Origin: Lachnospiraceae bacterium
GTDB lineage: Bacteria > Bacillota > Clostridia > Lachnospirales > Lachnospiraceae
Length of the DNA: 34,474 nucleotides
Assembly (NCBI GenBank): GCA_017536965.1
Contig: JAFWCK010000132.1
Span: 1 to 34,474, forward strand
Direction: 5' to 3'
Under the pieces are notes generated by a model. The model made no database searches. It was given only the letters and a program-made list of their open reading frames with translations, and had not been told where the DNA came from. Shown piece after piece: positions 7,854 to 16,952 of this stretch. The position numbers were made by a program, and so were the translations under genes. Position 1 is the first letter of the stretch; every line of letters starts with the position of its first letter.

Positions 7854-9049
7854 AAAAGATTCCTCTCCTGTTTCTGGCACTTCTTCTGCTTGGCAGCGTT
7901 TTTATGTTCTTTCCGAAACAGACCTTTGCAGCACCAGTGACGATCAATGTCTATAACTGGGGGCAGTATATTTCAGACGGTACCGACGGATATATCGACG
8001 TGATCGCTGAATTCGAAAAAGCCTATCCGGACATTCGTGTCAATTATATGGTCTATGACAGTAATGAAACAATGTATACCAAGCTGCAGTCCGGCGGAAA
8101 CGCTTTTGATGTGATCGTTCCGTCCGATTATATGATTGACAAACTGATTGCAGAAGATGCACTGGAACCGCTGGATTTTTCCAACATTCCAAACTATCGG
8201 TATCTGGATGATGCCTATAAAAACCTGGCCTATGACCCGGAGAACAAATACTCCGTCCCTTATACCTGGGGCTACGTCGGCATCATTTATAATACAAAAT
8301 ATGTAAATGAAGATGATGTCGGCAGCTGGGACCTCCTCTGGAACCGCAACTATGCCGGAAAGATCCTGATGTTTGACAACCCGAGGGATTCCTTTGCGAT
8401 TGCAGAGCTTTTACTTGGATATTCCCTGAATACCGATGATCCGGAAGAACTGACAGCCGCTGCTGAAAAATTAAAAGAACAGAAAAATCTGGTCCAGAGT
8501 TATGTCATGGACCAGATCTTCGATAAGCTGGAACGGGAAGAAGCCTGGATCGGCGCTTACTACTCCGGCGATTATCCACTGATGCTGGAAGAAAATGAGA
8601 ATCTGGCTTTCAATGTTCCGGAAGAAGGATTTAATCTTTTCGTAGATGCGCTCTGTATTCCAAAAGGCTGCCAGCACAAAAAGGAAGCAGAACTTTTTAT
8701 CAATTTCTTATGTGAACCGGAGATCTGTGCAGAGAATCTGGAATACCTGGATTATGCCACTCCGTTTTCTGCAGCAAAAGAATTTACCGATCCGGAAATG
8801 CTTGAGGATGAGATCCTTTACCCGCCTGCAGAAGTACTGGCAAAAGGAGAAGCTTTTCATGCGCTTTCCACGGAAGGCACGCAGCTGATGAATACGCTCT
8901 GGCTCTCGGTAAAGACGCAGGAAAATGTTCTCGGAAAATACCTGATCCTTACCGGATGTGCACTTGTAGTTTGTATCGGTCTTTATCTGTTCTTCCATAT
9001 CCGAAAGAAGCGGCTGCGCAGGAAGCGCGGGACCTATTACCCATCATAA
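7850..9049 (+). CDS. potD: Spermidine/putrescine-binding protein PotD with C-terminal membrane anchor
   Basis: This is the extracellular substrate receptor of PotABC. The 399-residue protein starts with a signal peptide (about 1-28, cleavage near FAA) that has no lipobox Cys. The PotD fold follows: TINVYNWGQYISDG, DVIVPSDYMIDKL, and YSVPYTWGYVGIIYNTK, which hold typical polyamine-site aromatic and acidic residues. Unusually, residues 364-384 form one hydrophobic membrane segment followed by a strongly basic tail (RKKRLRRKR). The protein is therefore predicted to be held by a C-terminal anchor instead of a lipid. The start has AGGAGG six bases upstream and overlaps potC. Confidence 0.93.
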   Translation: MKKIPLLFLALLLLGSVFMFFPKQTFAAPVTINVYNWGQYISDGTDGYIDVIAEFEKAYPDIRVNYMVYDSNETMYTKLQSGGNAFDVIVPSDYMIDKLIAEDALEPLDFSNIPNYRYLDDAYKNLAYDPENKYSVPYTWGYVGIIYNTKYVNEDDVGSWDLLWNRNYAGKILMFDNPRDSFAIAELLLGYSLNTDDPEELTAAAEKLKEQKNLVQSYVMDQIFDKLEREEAWIGAYYSGDYPLMLEENENLAFNVPEEGFNLFVDALCIPKGCQHKKEAELFINFLCEPEICAENLEYLDYATPFSAAKEFTDPEMLEDEILYPPAEVLAKGEAFHALSTEGTQLMNTLWLSVKTQENVLGKYLILTGCALVVCIGLYLFFHIRKKRLRRKRGTYYPS

Positions 9050-9060
9050 AATCACTGAAA

Positions 9061-9092
9061 AAAATGACGCACCATGGTGCGTCATTTTCTTT
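9061..9092. terminator. Bidirectional terminator between potD and the DUF1858 gene
   Basis: Positions 9061-9088 form a perfect 28-base palindrome centred on CCATGG, with A-run on one side and T-run on the other, so it can end transcripts from both convergent genes. Confidence 0.9.
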
Positions 9093-9110
9093 CATTATCA
9101 GTTATTGTGA

Positions 9111-9317
9111 TTAAACTCTTGCTGCCAGGAAGTCGTTCATTTTGTTGATGATCGCATCAACATCTGTGCCGTGAACTGCACATGCATCTTCCAGGCTTTC
9201 TGCCTGTGCGGATGGGCATCCAAGGCAATGCATTCCTGTCTCCAGAAGGATCGGAACAAGTCCTTCATCCACTCTTAAGATATCACCAATTGTCATGTCT
9301 TTAGAAATCTTTGCCAT
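9111..9317 (-). CDS. DUF1858 (hybrid-cluster-associated redox disulfide) small protein
   Basis: A 68-residue protein of the DUF1858 family. Family members carry a CxxC-like site and occur alone or fused to redox proteins. Here HCLGCP places Cys31 and Cys34 with a third at Cys46 (DACAVHG). The conserved opening MTIGDILR and [13 protein letters not shown] fit the family well. The ATG at 9317 has AAGGAGG eight bases upstream; a TTG one codon earlier is less likely. It has a strong promoter at 9401-9429 and lies divergent to a ferredoxin gene across a 270-base gap. Its exact role is unknown; I infer thiol/iron-sulfur redox chemistry. Confidence 0.9.
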   Translation of the reverse strand: MAKISKDMTIGDILRVDEGLVPILLETGMHCLGCPSAQAESLEDACAVHGTDVDAIINKMNDFLAARV

Positions 9318-9400
9318 CAAATTATCCTCCTTAAAACCTGAATTTTATTGGCATTTTATGAAAAAAGTATTTTCTGTATGTCATTATTTTTGGTTTTTCG

Positions 9401-9429
9401 ATTATAGTATAACGCCTGGTGATTTTCAA
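9401..9429 (-). promoter_or_regulatory. Promoter for the DUF1858 gene
   Basis: On the minus strand TTGAAA (9429-9424), 17 bases, then a perfect TATAAT (9406-9401). Predicted start near 9394, leaving a leader of about 75 bases that is T/A-rich and shows no clear fold. The rest of the gap to 9515 shows nothing else. Confidence 0.85.
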
Positions 9430-9515
9430 TACATTCTGTGCATTTTTGTTGCTTTGTATAATTTTGGGCGTCTTTTTGTTGTTTTTTTATTAAACATTGC
9501 ACAATGTTTTTCTAC

Positions 9516-9544
9516 TTGTATTAGAGAATAAAATATATTAGAAT
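9516..9544 (+). promoter_or_regulatory. Promoter for the ferredoxin gene
   Basis: TTGTAT at 9516-9521, 17 bases, then TAGAAT at 9539-9544. Predicted start near 9551, about 40 bases before the ferredoxin ATG. Confidence 0.7.
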
Positions 9545-9590
9545 GCAATGAAGCAAGAAAGAAACAAGAACCAAGAAGGAGGAACTGTAA

Positions 9591-9761
9591 ATGGCATACG
9601 TTATTTCTGATGGTTGTGTATCCTGTGGTGCTTGCGAGAGTGCATGCCCAGTTGGAGCAATCGCTGAGGGCGACGGAAAATATGAAATTGATGCGAATGC
9701 TTGTGTTTCCTGCGGATCATGTGCAGATACATGCCCGACAGGCTCTATTGCAGAAGAGTAA
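9591..9761 (+). CDS. Clostridial-type 2[4Fe-4S] ferredoxin
   Basis: A 56-residue low-potential electron carrier. Two CxxCxxCxxxCP motifs are exact: Cys9, 12, 15, 19 and Cys38, 41, 44, 48, each set giving three ligands to one cluster and one to the other. The two halves resemble each other, as in clostridial ferredoxins. AAGGAGG lies eight bases before the ATG, and the gene has its own promoter and terminator, so it is expressed alone. Likely partners are pyruvate:ferredoxin oxidoreductase, hydrogenase or Rnf, none of which is encoded in this window. Confidence 0.97.
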   Translation: MAYVISDGCVSCGACESACPVGAIAEGDGKYEIDANACVSCGSCADTCPTGSIAEE

Positions 9762-9790
9762 TCATCAAATAATATTCGTTCGAACGAAAA

Positions 9791-9818
9791 CAGTCAGGCA
9801 AACGCCTGACTGTTTTTT
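9791..9818 (+). terminator. Rho-independent terminator after the ferredoxin gene
   Basis: CAGTCAGGC (9791-9799), loop AAAC, GCCTGACTG (9804-9812), then six Ts. The A-run upstream lets it also end the convergent dnaB transcript. Confidence 0.93.
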
Positions 9819-9826
9819 ATTGTTCT

Positions 9827-11191
9827 TTATTGAAAGGTTTCGTTTCCGCCAAAAGAGCCTCCCGGCTTCAGCATGTTTACAAAACGCGTAAACTTTGGCT
9901 GCCAGGTCAGCTCAACGGTGCCGGTAGGGCCGTTACGCTGTTTAGCGATAATGACCTCCGCCACATTTTTCTTGTCAGTTTCCGGATTATAATAATCATC
10001 CCTGTATAAGAACATGATCACATCCGCATCCTGTTCGATAGCTCCGGATTCACGGATATCTGCCAACATCGGCCTGTGGTCTGTCCTGCTCTCAACAGCA
10101 CGGTTCAGCTGAGACAGCGCAATTACCGGAACATTTAATTCTCTTGCCAGACTCTTCAGCGACCGGGATATATCTGAAATCTCCTGCTGACGGTTGTCAC
10201 TGCGTCCGCCTGATGTCATCAGCTGGATATAGTCGATGATCACCAGTTGAATATCCTGCTCCATTTTATATTTCCGGCACTTGGAACGAAGCTCTGTCGA
10301 AGAAATACCCGGGGTATCATCGATGATCAATTTTGATCCTCCGATCACCTCCGAGGCCTCTGCCAGGCTCTCCCATTCAGTATCACTTAAATTACCGGAA
10401 CGAATATTCTGTGCGTCGATCTTTGCCTCCATGGCGAAAAGACGGTTGACTAACTGTTCCTTGGACATTTCCAGACTGAAAATTGCTGCTGAAAGATTCT
10501 TCCGGAATACTACATGATCCAAAATAGAAAGAGAAAAGGCTGTTTTTCCCATGGAAGGTCTGGCAGCGATCAGGATAAAATCAGATGGCTGCAGTCCTGC
10601 CGTCTTGAAATCCAGATCCGCAAACCCTGTGGACAATCCGGTGATATTTCCTTTTGTTTCCGATGCTTTCTGTATTTTCTTCAGCGCATTAATAACGACT
10701 TCGCTGATTGGTTCAAATTCTCTTGTATTGCGGGATTGAATCAGATTGAAGACATTCTTTTCCGTACTTTCCAGTATATTCTCCAGAGAATCTGCGGATG
10801 CATAGCAGTCTTTGGAAATATCCTCCGTAATCTTGATCAGTCTTCTGAGAGTTGCCTTTTCATAAACGATCTGGGCATAGTATTTAATATTTGCAGAAGT
10901 TGGCACCGCATCCAGAATGTCACGAATGAATTCCGGACTCTGCATTTCTTCCGGCGCCCCTTTTTCGCGCAGGCGGTCTCCCAGGGTCACGATATCCACC
11001 GGCTTATGCTCTGCTGCCAGCTCACACATTGCATCAAAAAGAAGACCGTTCTGCTTTGCGTAAAAGTCTTCACCGGTCAGAATCTCCGCAGCAGTCTCGA
11101 TCGTATCATTATTCATCAGCATAGAGCCGACCACAGACTGCTCAGCTTCCAGATTATGCGGCATGATTTTCTTCAGAAGGTTATCTTCCAT
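9827..11191 (-). CDS. dnaB: Replicative DNA helicase
   Basis: The hexameric helicase that opens the replication fork. The 454-residue protein has the N-terminal DnaB domain (MPHNLEAEQSVVGSML, about 9-110), a linker helix, and the RecA-like C-terminal domain with Walker A ARPSMGKT at 210-217, Walker B LVIIDYIQLM, and the arginine/sensor stretch RESGAIEQDADVIMFLYRDDYY. No intein is present. The ATG follows the rplI stop by eight bases with a weak ribosome site, which suggests coupling in the gdpP-rplI-dnaB operon. Confidence 0.97.
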   Translation of the reverse strand: MEDNLLKKIMPHNLEAEQSVVGSMLMNNDTIETAAEILTGEDFYAKQNGLLFDAMCELAAEHKPVDIVTLGDRLREKGAPEEMQSPEFIRDILDAVPTSANIKYYAQIVYEKATLRRLIKITEDISKDCYASADSLENILESTEKNVFNLIQSRNTREFEPISEVVINALKKIQKASETKGNITGLSTGFADLDFKTAGLQPSDFILIAARPSMGKTAFSLSILDHVVFRKNLSAAIFSLEMSKEQLVNRLFAMEAKIDAQNIRSGNLSDTEWESLAEASEVIGGSKLIIDDTPGISSTELRSKCRKYKMEQDIQLVIIDYIQLMTSGGRSDNRQQEISDISRSLKSLARELNVPVIALSQLNRAVESRTDHRPMLADIRESGAIEQDADVIMFLYRDDYYNPETDKKNVAEVIIAKQRNGPTGTVELTWQPKFTRFVNMLKPGGSFGGNETFQ

Positions 11192-11199
11192 GAATCAAC

Positions 11200-11646
11200 C
11201 TATCCTTCCAATACCTGCACTGTCACCTGTGCAGCTACATCTTTATGCAGTTTGATCTTTACGGTATGAGCTCCCAGTTCTTTGATTGGCTCATCCAATA
11301 CGATCTTCTTTTTATCTACTTCCAGCTGATACTGTTCTAAAATAGCAACAGCGATTTCTTTTGATGAAATGGAGCCAAACAGTTTTCCGCCTTCACCAAC
11401 TTTGATCTTAATATTCACAGCTGCATTCTCAAGCTTCTTTGCCAGCGTTTTTGCGTTTTCCAGATTCTCCAGTGCAACTTTCTCTTCATTTGCTTTCTGC
11501 AGTTTCAGTGTATTTAAATTTGCGGAAGTCGCTTCGACACCTTTATTCTTCGGAATAATAAAATTTCTGGCATATCCATCGCTGACATTCACGATCTCGC
11601 CCTTTTTCCCCAGTGATTTTACATCTTCCAGCAGTATTACTTTCAT
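11200..11646 (-). CDS. rplI: 50S ribosomal protein L9
   Basis: L9 binds 23S rRNA near the base of the L1 stalk. The 148-residue product opens with the signature [30 protein letters not shown], has the long connecting helix (about 40-75) and the C-terminal domain with [20 protein letters not shown]. The ATG at 11646 shares one base with the gdpP stop (TAATG), and AAGGAG lies within the end of gdpP, so translation is coupled. Confidence 0.97.
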   Translation of the reverse strand: MKVILLEDVKSLGKKGEIVNVSDGYARNFIIPKNKGVEATSANLNTLKLQKANEEKVALENLENAKTLAKKLENAAVNIKIKVGEGGKLFGSISSKEIAVAILEQYQLEVDKKKIVLDEPIKELGAHTVKIKLHKDVAAQVTVQVLEG

Positions 11647-13721
11647 TATTGCAGAACTCCTTCCTCAATCATCTTTTTAATCGTCAATATGATCCGCCGT
11701 TTTACTTCTTCCACCGTAGCCCCCTGGATCTGAGCTCCGGCAATATTCAAATGGCCGCCTCCGCCCATACGCTCCATGACCAGCTGCACGTTCACATTAC
11801 CGGTGGAACGGGCACTGACATACACCTTGCCGCCAATATCTGCCAGCGCAAAGCTTCCTACGATTCCCCGTACATCAAGCAGCTCATTAGCAACCTGCGC
11901 TGCCACGACTGTAGGGTTTTCCAATTTCAGGCTCTCCGGCGGACAGATCACGATCGCATATTTATCTTCCACCACTTCTGCGGTGCGGATCGTCTCCGCT
12001 TTTGCGATTATTTCTTCCAGGGAATCATTGAACAGGCGGTTTACTTTTGCAACATCAACACCATTCTTCCGCAGGAAAGCGGCTGCCTCAAAGGTTCGAA
12101 CGCCGGTATTCTTAGTGAAATGATTTGTATCGATCAGCATGCCGGCGTACAAACTCTCTGCTTCCAGTTTTCGCAGTTTCACATCATCCGAGATATACTG
12201 CAGGATCTCTGCCACCATCTCAGAAGCGGAACTTGCCGTCGGCTCATGATACAACAGCGACAGATTATCGATCTTTTCTCCACTCTGCAGATGATGATCG
12301 ATGACCACGATCGTTTTTGTTTTAAGAACCAGTCTCGGAGCTTCAAAATAATCCGGCTTGTTAACATCTACTACGACCAGTGCTGCATCATCATTTACAT
12401 AAGCATCCGCCTCATCAACAGAGATGAACACATCCCTGTATTCCAGGTCTTCCTTAAATGCAGGAAGGACCTGCTGAATGGAGTTTGAGCCTTCATCCAG
12501 GACAATGTATGCCTTTTTGCCCAGTGTTTTCGATGCACGGTAAAGACCGATCGCTGCGCCAAAGCTGTCAATATCACAGTTCTTATGACCCATGATGACA
12601 ACACGGTCTTTATTCATCAGAACTTCTTTTAATGCGATGGCTTTGATCCTTGCCTTAACACGGCTGTTTTTCTCAACCTGTTTGGTCTTGCCGCCGTAAT
12701 AATACACACGCTCACCATCTCTTACAACAGCCTGATCTCCGCCTCTTCCCAGCGCCAGCTCTAACGCCAGCCGGGCATTTTCGTTATTCTTTGTATAGTC
12801 TTCTCCAACACCAATTCCGATACTTAAAGTGACCGGAATGTCGCTTCCGGTATCGATATTCTTGACCTCGTCCAAAAGATCAAACTTATCACGCTGGAAG
12901 TTTGCCAGATACTTTCTCTTAAAGTTAACATAATACCGGTCTTTTTCCGTCTTACGGACAACGCCGCCGCAATTCTGGAAATAGTTGCTGACGGCACGGT
13001 CGATCATAGCGACAACGAAGGACCGTTTAACATCCGTCTCCTGCTCCAGAGTCTCATCATAATTATCGATGTAGATCGATCCAATGACCATCTGCTCGTC
13101 CACACCTTTGCGAACCATGTTTACGATTTCTGTCTCATCGAAAAGATAGACCGTATAAACAAAAAGGCCTTGCATTGGCAAAGAGACAAGTTTTTTCTCT
13201 AACAGGTCGTTATCCACCAAAAGTTTCTTGATATGGAGTCTGTAATTCCGATTGTCATAAACGACTGCTATGTTTTTGGTGATCCCGTCAAATTTCAGAT
13301 CTTCCGGTTCCACTTCCCTAAACAGGTCGCAGAGATTCTCAGAACCCGGTGCCCCGCTGTGAAGACGGCTGAAATAATCATTATAGATAATGATGTCGCC
13401 CTCCATATCCGTGATCGCATATGGAATAGGGAAATCTGCGATCATTTCCCGCTCCAGATTCTCGTAATTCCGTGCGAACTTGATCAGGTTTTCACCAAGG
13501 CGCTGATTCTGATAGCGCAGGAACAAAATGGTCGCAGCCACAAAGAGGACCAGCACGCCCAAAGAGATCAGCCCGGCTTTTGTGTCGATAAAGAATAAAC
13601 CCACACTAAGACCAAGGAGACAGACTCCCAAAGCTGCCACAAAGAAAATATATCCTTTCAGGATATAACCAATCTTCAGTTTTTTTGTTTTTTTCTTCGT
13701 ATCCATAATTTTAACCGTCAC
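11646..13721 (-). CDS. gdpP: Cyclic-di-AMP phosphodiesterase GdpP
   Basis: GdpP cleaves the second messenger c-di-AMP to pApA, adjusting potassium/osmotic and wall homeostasis. The 691-residue membrane protein has two membrane segments (about 20-70), a PAS-like domain (about 90-170), a degenerate GGDEF domain without a GGDEF motif (about 205-340, ending in LSIGIGVG) and the DHH-DHHA1 phosphoesterase. Metal-site residues are visible: His379, Asp383, Asp385 (GHKNCDID), Asp452, the DHH at 475-477, and a C-terminal GGGGH near 670. The GTG start at 13721 is preferred because GGAGG lies eight bases upstream; the next ATG, five codons later, has none. Confidence 0.95.
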   Translation of the reverse strand: MTVKIMDTKKKTKKLKIGYILKGYIFFVAALGVCLLGLSVGLFFIDTKAGLISLGVLVLFVAATILFLRYQNQRLGENLIKFARNYENLEREMIADFPIPYAITDMEGDIIIYNDYFSRLHSGAPGSENLCDLFREVEPEDLKFDGITKNIAVVYDNRNYRLHIKKLLVDNDLLEKKLVSLPMQGLFVYTVYLFDETEIVNMVRKGVDEQMVIGSIYIDNYDETLEQETDVKRSFVVAMIDRAVSNYFQNCGGVVRKTEKDRYYVNFKRKYLANFQRDKFDLLDEVKNIDTGSDIPVTLSIGIGVGEDYTKNNENARLALELALGRGGDQAVVRDGERVYYYGGKTKQVEKNSRVKARIKAIALKEVLMNKDRVVIMGHKNCDIDSFGAAIGLYRASKTLGKKAYIVLDEGSNSIQQVLPAFKEDLEYRDVFISVDEADAYVNDDAALVVVDVNKPDYFEAPRLVLKTKTIVVIDHHLQSGEKIDNLSLLYHEPTASSASEMVAEILQYISDDVKLRKLEAESLYAGMLIDTNHFTKNTGVRTFEAAAFLRKNGVDVAKVNRLFNDSLEEIIAKAETIRTAEVVEDKYAIVICPPESLKLENPTVVAAQVANELLDVRGIVGSFALADIGGKVYVSARSTGNVNVQLVMERMGGGGHLNIAGAQIQGATVEEVKRRIILTIKKMIEEGVLQ

Positions 13722-13784
13722 AAAAACGCCCTCCCCCTCTTGGTTCCATCAACCATCGGTCGATGCAGGGAGGGATTATGGGCA

Positions 13785-13790
13785 ATTATA
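13785..13790 (-). promoter_or_regulatory. Candidate -10 element for the gdpP operon
   Basis: TATAAT on the minus strand about 65 bases before the gdpP start. No good -35 lies at 17 bases, so the promoter call is tentative. Confidence 0.35.
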
Positions 13791-13837
13791 CTACAATTTA
13801 TAATATAAAGAAATCTTTTTATTTCTGCTCATAGAGG

Positions 13838-13869
13838 ACAAAAAAACAGCTCCCTTGTTCAGGGAGCTG
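13838..13869 (-). terminator. Rho-independent terminator after rpsR
   Basis: On the minus strand CAGCTCCCT (13869-13861), loop, AGGGAGCTG (13855-13847), then seven Ts. It ends the rpsF-ssb-rpsR operon and separates it from gdpP. Confidence 0.93.
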
Positions 13870-13882
13870 CCCTTGTTTGAAA

Positions 13883-14146
13883 TTAGTCTACGGAATAAGG
13901 CATTAAAGCGATATGTCTTGCTCTCTTGATAGCAGTTGTGATCGCTCTCTGATGCTTTGCACATGTTCCGGTGATTCTTCTCGGAAGGATCTTCCCTCTC
14001 TCGGAGATGAACTTTCTTAATGTGCTGACATCTTTATAATCGATCTTCTGCGCTTTTTCTCCACAGAAAATGCAAACTTTCTTTCTTCTGCGAATGTTTG
14101 GTCTTCTTCTTGGAGCATCGCCCTTATCTTCTCTGTTATATGCCAT
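13883..14146 (-). CDS. rpsR: 30S ribosomal protein S18
   Basis: S18 binds with S6 on the platform of the small subunit. The 87-residue product has a basic N-terminus, a CIFC pair ([16 protein letters not shown]) and the family core [47 protein letters not shown] lies ten bases before the ATG. It is the last gene of rpsF-ssb-rpsR. Confidence 0.97.
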   Translation of the reverse strand: MAYNREDKGDAPRRRPNIRRRKKVCIFCGEKAQKIDYKDVSTLRKFISERGKILPRRITGTCAKHQRAITTAIKRARHIALMPYSVD

Positions 14147-14169
14147 AATTATGAACCTCCTGAATGATT

Positions 14170-14640
14170 TTAATTAAATGGCAAACCCTCGTCTTCTAAT
14201 CCGTCAGCGATATTCATAAATCCTTCGCCTGCTGCTTCCATCGGTGATGGTGATGGAGCCGGTGCAGGTGCTGCCTGTGGCTGCTGCGGCTGAGCCTGAT
14301 ATCCGGAATTGGAAGAAGCATTCTTACTTTCTGCAAATTCCACATTCTCTACAACAACATCCGTTGAATATGCCTTAGATCCATCCTGTTTGGTGTAGGA
14401 ATTGGTCTGGATCCGTCCTTCCAGACAGACTTTTGTTCCCTGCTTCATATACTTTTCAAAAAACTCAGCGGTCTTGCCGAAAGCAACGCAGGAAATAAAA
14501 TCTGCTGTCTGCTGACTGTTGTCACGTTTAAAGCGACGGTCAACAGCTAAAGTGAATCTGGCAACCGGCAATGAATTATCCTGTGCGTATCTTATTTCCG
14601 GATCCCGTGTCAGGCGTCCCATAAGTATTACTTTATTCAT
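14170..14640 (-). CDS. ssb: Single-stranded DNA-binding protein
   Basis: SSB coats single-stranded DNA during replication and repair. The 156-residue product has the OB-fold ([18 protein letters not shown] to [10 protein letters not shown], about 1-107), a Gln/Pro/Ala-rich flexible linker (about 112-138) and an acidic C-terminal tip ending DEGLPFN, the docking peptide for partner proteins, with one extra Asn after the usual PF end. AAGGAG lies five bases before the ATG. It sits between rpsF and rpsR. Confidence 0.97.
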   Translation of the reverse strand: MNKVILMGRLTRDPEIRYAQDNSLPVARFTLAVDRRFKRDNSQQTADFISCVAFGKTAEFFEKYMKQGTKVCLEGRIQTNSYTKQDGSKAYSTDVVVENVEFAESKNASSNSGYQAQPQQPQAAPAPAPSPSPMEAAGEGFMNIADGLEDEGLPFN

Positions 14641-14681
14641 TGTAACTCCTTTTTTGTACGAGCGTTCCGTGCCATTGATAG

Positions 14682-14975
14682 TTACTCTTCGTCTTCACGA
14701 ACTACCAAATATCTGATCACACCGTCCATGATCCGAAGCTGCTGTTCCATTTCGTTTGGACAATCGGTGTTCTCACTCTCGAAGAAGATGAAGTAATAGT
14801 ATGCTTCGTTCATTTTCTGAATTTCGTAAGCAAGTCTTTTCTTACCCCAATCATCGACAGATGTCACATTGCCTCCGAATCTTTCAACAAGGCCTTTGAT
14901 TCTTTCGATAATTGCGGCGCGTTCTTCATCTTCGAGTTTAGCACTCAGAACAACTGCTATTTCGTATTTGTTCAT
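14682..14975 (-). CDS. rpsF: 30S ribosomal protein S6
   Basis: S6 pairs with S18 in the small-subunit platform. The 97-residue product has the ferredoxin-like fold sequence MNKYEIAVVLSAKLEDEER, the conserved WGKKRLAYEIQKMNEAYYYFI and an acidic end. The ATG at 14975 is chosen because AAGGAGG lies eight bases upstream; a GTG three codons earlier overlaps that site. It is the first gene of the operon, with a promoter at 15046-15074 and a leader of about 64 bases. Confidence 0.97.
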   Translation of the reverse strand: MNKYEIAVVLSAKLEDEERAAIIERIKGLVERFGGNVTSVDDWGKKRLAYEIQKMNEAYYYFIFFESENTDCPNEMEQQLRIMDGVIRYLVVREDEE

Positions 14976-15045
14976 TTCTCGCACCTCCTTTTGGTCTCTG
15001 GCTCCCCATCTGTGTGGGAAACAAGGAATATTATCACGAGTCAGT

Positions 15046-15074
15046 ATTTTAACACGCGCTTTTTCTTATTGCAA
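15046..15074 (-). promoter_or_regulatory. Promoter for the rpsF-ssb-rpsR operon
   Basis: On the minus strand TTGCAA (15074-15069), 17 bases, TAAAAT (15051-15046) with a TGN extension. The predicted start is near 15039. The leader contains a CCCA/TGGG hairpin (about 15005-15019), which might relate to S6:S18 autoregulation known in other bacteria, but the conserved CCG bulge of that motif is not evident. Confidence 0.82.
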
Positions 15075-15125
15075 GCAGTTTCTTGACCGGAAACCTGTAT
15101 GTTTTAAGGAGCTTTCCCCGCAGGA

Positions 15126-15180
15126 TAAAAGTGGGTGTACCGAACCGACTATAGCGGAGGCTTCGGTACACCCCTTTTTC
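15126..15180. terminator. Long hairpin terminator after the TrpX-type ABC operon
   Basis: GGGTGTACCGAA (15133-15144) and TTCGGTACACCC (15162-15173) make a perfect 12-bp stem with a 17-base loop. A T-run follows on the plus strand, and on the minus strand ACTTTT follows, so it can end the ABC operon just upstream of the rpsF promoter. The rest of 15075-15205 shows nothing else. Confidence 0.8.
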
Positions 15181-15205
15181 CTGCAATAAGGAAAGCACCT
15201 GAATT

Positions 15206-15964
15206 CTACAGGATATCGGAAAACTTCTGTAAAAGGTCTTCACGTGTCAGTTTCTGTTTCTCTTCGCCAGAAACATCGTAGATGATCCTGCCTTCATTCA
15301 TCATGATCAGCCGGTTTCCGTGTTCGATCGCATCTTTCATATTGTGGGTGATCATCAACGTCGTTAACTGGTTTTCTTCTATTAAATGATCTGTCGTCTG
15401 CAGGACTTTTGCTGCTGTTGCAGGGTCAAGGGCTGCCGTATGCTCATCCAGAAGCAGCAGCTTTGGTTTCATTAAAGCAGCCATGAGAAGCGTCAGTGCC
15501 TGCCTCTGTCCTCCGGACAAAAGTCCGACTTTGGAAGTCATACGATCTTCCAGGCCAAGGCCAAGAATGGCCAGTTTTTCTTTAAACTCTTCACGTTCGG
15601 CTTTTGTCACGCCCCATTTAAGGCCGCGCTTCTGTCCTCTTCTCCGGGCAAGTGCCAGATTCTCCTCAATCTGCATATCAGCCGCCGTACCCATTTTCGG
15701 ATCCTGAAAAACACGGCCGATAAAAGGAGCTCGTTTGTGTTCCGGAAGTCCAGTCACATTGATCCCGTCCAGGATAATGGCGCCATCATCGATTGGCCAG
15801 GTCCCGGCGATTGCATTCAGGATGGTCGATTTTCCTGCACCATTCCCGCCAATCACCGTGACAAATTCACCTGGGGCAATATGCAGCTGGGCATCGATTA
15901 AAGCTTTTCTCTCATTGATCGTTCCGGTATTAAAGGTCTTGGATACATGTTCTAACCACAGCAT
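15206..15964 (-). CDS. ABC transporter ATPase, TrpX/DUF534-linked family (predicted tyrosine import)
   Basis: The ATPase of a three-gene amino-acid importer. The 252-residue product has Walker A GGNGAGKST (39-47), Q-loop VFQDPKMGTAADMQIEENL, signature LLSGGQRQ, Walker B LLLLDEHTAALD and switch His in MITHNM. In the family, this ATPase accompanies a BPD_transp_2 permease and a DUF534-type binding lipoprotein (the TrpXYZ set of streptococci and clostridia). The start lies directly after the permease stop. Substrate is inferred from the Tyr-codon leader upstream of the operon. Confidence 0.88.
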   Translation of the reverse strand: MLWLEHVSKTFNTGTINERKALIDAQLHIAPGEFVTVIGGNGAGKSTILNAIAGTWPIDDGAIILDGINVTGLPEHKRAPFIGRVFQDPKMGTAADMQIEENLALARRRGQKRGLKWGVTKAEREEFKEKLAILGLGLEDRMTSKVGLLSGGQRQALTLLMAALMKPKLLLLDEHTAALDPATAAKVLQTTDHLIEENQLTTLMITHNMKDAIEHGNRLIMMNEGRIIYDVSGEEKQKLTREDLLQKFSDIL

Positions 15965-15967
15965 ATT

Positions 15968-16948
15968 CTAGACCCCCTTCCTGAGACTGTTCTTAATTGC
16001 TTCCACATACGGAAGGCTTCGCTTGCCTGCCCAGCCGAAGGAATTCTTCGATTTTCCTCGCAAATATGGAATTGCAAGAAACGCTGCAACAATGATCGCG
16101 GTGAAGAGCTTCAGGTCATTCGGATCCAGCCGCAGCCAGAGAATAATAACCATAACAATATAGTAAATAATGCCGCCCACCACAACAAAGGCCAGACGAA
16201 TCGCAAAATTACAGCCTTTTTTAAAGATAGCGTCACATAAGATCTCGCCGATAATGATTGCCGCAAGACCGATCACGATCGCGCCGCGTCCCATATTGAC
16301 GTCGGAGAATCCCTGATACTGTGCCATAAGAGCACCTGCTAATGCGACCAGGCCGTTCGAAAGAATAAGGCCTAAGATCTTCATATTGGAAGTATTGATA
16401 CCCAAGGCAAGGCTCATTTCATTATTTGTGCCGGTAGCACGGATCGCAGAGCCCTGCTCCGTTCCGAAATACCAGTACAGGATCGCAATGATCACAGCTG
16501 AAATGATCACACCGATCAGGATCGCCATCGGAATATTCCGCATAGTGATCACCATTTTATACCGGTTCGGGTTCAGGGACTGGTTGGAAGACATTCCCAT
16601 GATCCGCAGGTTGATGGAATAGAGGGCAAATTGGGTCAGGATTCCGGCCAGGATTGCCGGGATACCGAGTTTCGCATGAAGGAGTCCTGTGATCAAGCCG
16701 GCAACTAAGCCTGCGCACAAAGCAATCAATGTTGCTGCCCATGCCGGAACGCCGGCAATCATCAGCATAACTGCCACAGCTCCACCCGTGGCAAAGGACC
16801 CGTCTACCGACAGGTCCGCCACATCCAGAATTCGAAAAGTAATAAATACGCCCAGAGCCATCAGCCCCCAGACCAATCCCTGGGAGATACCTCCGGGAAG
16901 CCTGGTGACCAGGTTCCCGAAGCTGATTGCACATAAGTAACTAGTCAT
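15968..16948 (-). CDS. ABC transporter permease, TrpY-type
   Basis: The membrane channel of the importer, 326 residues with about nine hydrophobic segments, of the branched-chain-type permease family (BPD_transp_2). Recognisable stretches are DLSVDGSFATGGAVAV near the N-terminus, AKLGIPAILAGILTQFALYSIN, and EQGSAIRATGTNNEMSLALGIN, the last a known coupling-loop feature of this group. The ATG follows the lipoprotein gene by four bases with AGGATGA as ribosome site. It is the middle gene of the operon. Confidence 0.88.
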   Translation of the reverse strand: MTSYLCAISFGNLVTRLPGGISQGLVWGLMALGVFITFRILDVADLSVDGSFATGGAVAVMLMIAGVPAWAATLIALCAGLVAGLITGLLHAKLGIPAILAGILTQFALYSINLRIMGMSSNQSLNPNRYKMVITMRNIPMAILIGVIISAVIIAILYWYFGTEQGSAIRATGTNNEMSLALGINTSNMKILGLILSNGLVALAGALMAQYQGFSDVNMGRGAIVIGLAAIIIGEILCDAIFKKGCNFAIRLAFVVVGGIIYYIVMVIILWLRLDPNDLKLFTAIIVAAFLAIPYLRGKSKNSFGWAGKRSLPYVEAIKNSLRKGV

Positions 16949-16952
16949 TTGT

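Noticed and set aside
10514-11269. Long open reading frame antisense to dnaB
   Set aside because: It is a shadow of dnaB: low-complexity composition, no ribosome site and no recognisable family.
11613-12488. Long open reading frame antisense to gdpP
   Set aside because: A shadow of a clear gene; rich in His, Cys and Ile without domain features.
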